Shown here: in pieces, positions 4,815 through 5,239 of the stretch
Position numbering within the stretch: position 1 is the stretch's first letter
Layout of the letters: every line of letters starts with the position of its first letter
Assembly: GCA_012839665.1 (NCBI GenBank)
Contig: DUMX01000044.1
Location: 1-5,239 of the forward strand
DNA length: 5,239 nucleotides
Direction: 5' to 3'
Origin: Gelria sp.
Lineage (GTDB): Bacteria; Bacillota; Syntrophomonadia; Syntrophomonadales; Syntrophomonadaceae
Position numbers and translations under genes: made by a program
Notes under the pieces: generated by a model
The model's database searches: none
What the model saw: the letters and a program-made list of their open reading frames with translations, nothing else
What the model was told of the DNA's origin: nothing

Positions 4815-5239
4815 ATGGAACAGGTGGAAAAGCCGCGTTGGGGCTTGTTGGAGATAGTTGCAATATTTATAGGCATTATGGGGGCCGGGATGTTTTTTGC
4901 CCGGTACAGCGAAGTAGTAGAATCCTGGTTGGCAACATCAAGAATTGGTGATACTACCCTGGCGCTTTTTACAGTGGCCTATGTTTTTCAATTCATTGTC
5001 ACCGTATTGCTGGTTCTGCTTTTTACTGTAGTCTTAAATCGGGCCCGGCTTAGTGACCTGGGGATAAAATCTGTGGAGGGCAGGGCATATTTACGCTACG
5101 GCTTGATGGGTGGCGGTCTCCTGCTAATTTTTATCGTTGCCCTGGGAATGATTATTAATCTGCTCCACCCCGATATTCAACCCCAGCTATTTGAAGAGAT
5201 GCTGCGTACAGCCAGCGGTCCGGGTGGGTTTATAATCCT
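4815..5239 (+). CDS. Probable CPBP-family intramembrane protease, N-terminal part (cut by window end)
   Basis: An open frame of 141 complete codons running off the window with no stop. It begins MEQVEKPRWG and has hydrophobic segments near residues 11-29, 48-74 and 92-115. The layout resembles the start of CPBP (CAAX protease and bacteriocin-processing; also called abortive-infection or Abi) proteins: a short polar start followed by a Trp, a first helix, a long second helix ending LNRARLSDLGIK (74-85), then AYLRYGLMGGG (91-101) leading into the third helix, and a polar stretch with LFEEML (125-130). The family's diagnostic EExxxR and the following histidine motifs would lie downstream, outside the window, so catalytic competence cannot be judged. 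LFEEML is not that motif. CPBP proteins cleave or modify membrane-associated substrates; the substrate here is unknown. It is divergent from the DUF4912-like gene, with its own TATAAT and Shine-Dalgarno. Another multi-pass membrane protein cannot be excluded. Confidence 0.65.
   Translation, partial: MEQVEKPRWGLLEIVAIFIGIMGAGMFFARYSEVVESWLATSRIGDTTLALFTVAYVFQFIVTVLLVLLFTVVLNRARLSDLGIKSVEGRAYLRYGLMGGGLLLIFIVALGMIINLLHPDIQPQLFEEMLRTASGPGGFII

Overview
The window looks like chromosomal DNA from an endospore-forming, Gram-positive (Firmicutes/Bacillota) anaerobe of moderate G+C. The main evidence is a complete three-gene nutrient germinant receptor operon of the gerA family, which is found in spore formers. 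Strong purine-rich Shine-Dalgarno sites, GTG starts and a lipoprotein signal with a Cys-Trp-Asp start fit this. A Syntrophomonas-like or Peptococcaceae-like clostridium is my best guess; this is inference from style and protein divergence, not a database match.

Layout. Positions 1-225 are non-coding: a short hairpin repeat (11-40), a second inverted repeat (43-73), a very strong intrinsic terminator (116-160) for something upstream of the window, and the leader and ribosome binding site of the ger operon. Positions 226-4016 hold the operon: A subunit (226-1803), B subunit (1796-2890, GTG start) and C subunit (2883-4016, GTG start). Each junction overlaps by exactly 8 bases. Positions 4017-4157 form a small intergenic island with a heptamer tandem repeat, an AT-rich hairpin, and a second copy of the hairpin repeat bracketed by perfect 14-base direct repeats. 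A small membrane-anchored protein with a DUF4912-like domain lies convergent on the minus strand (4158-4643). A 171-base divergent intergenic region (4644-4814) carries promoter-like sites for both directions. From 4815 a plus-strand gene, cut off by the window end, looks like the N-terminal part of a CPBP-family (CAAX/abortive-infection-like) membrane protein.

How the genes work together. The A, B and C products should assemble in the spore inner membrane as one receptor: B is the transporter-like nutrient-binding subunit, A the large cytosolic-plus-membrane subunit, and C the lipoprotein on the outer face. The nutrient recognised cannot be read from the sequence. The DUF4912-like gene and the CPBP gene have no demonstrated link to germination. 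A tentative forespore-type (sigma-G/F-like) promoter upstream of the DUF4912-like gene is the only hint of shared sporulation timing.

I see no clearly new multi-gene system. The most unusual parts are the related hairpin repeats on both sides of the operon in opposite orientation, the 14-base direct repeats around one of them, the divergent membrane half of the A subunit, and the uncharacterised DUF4912-like membrane protein.
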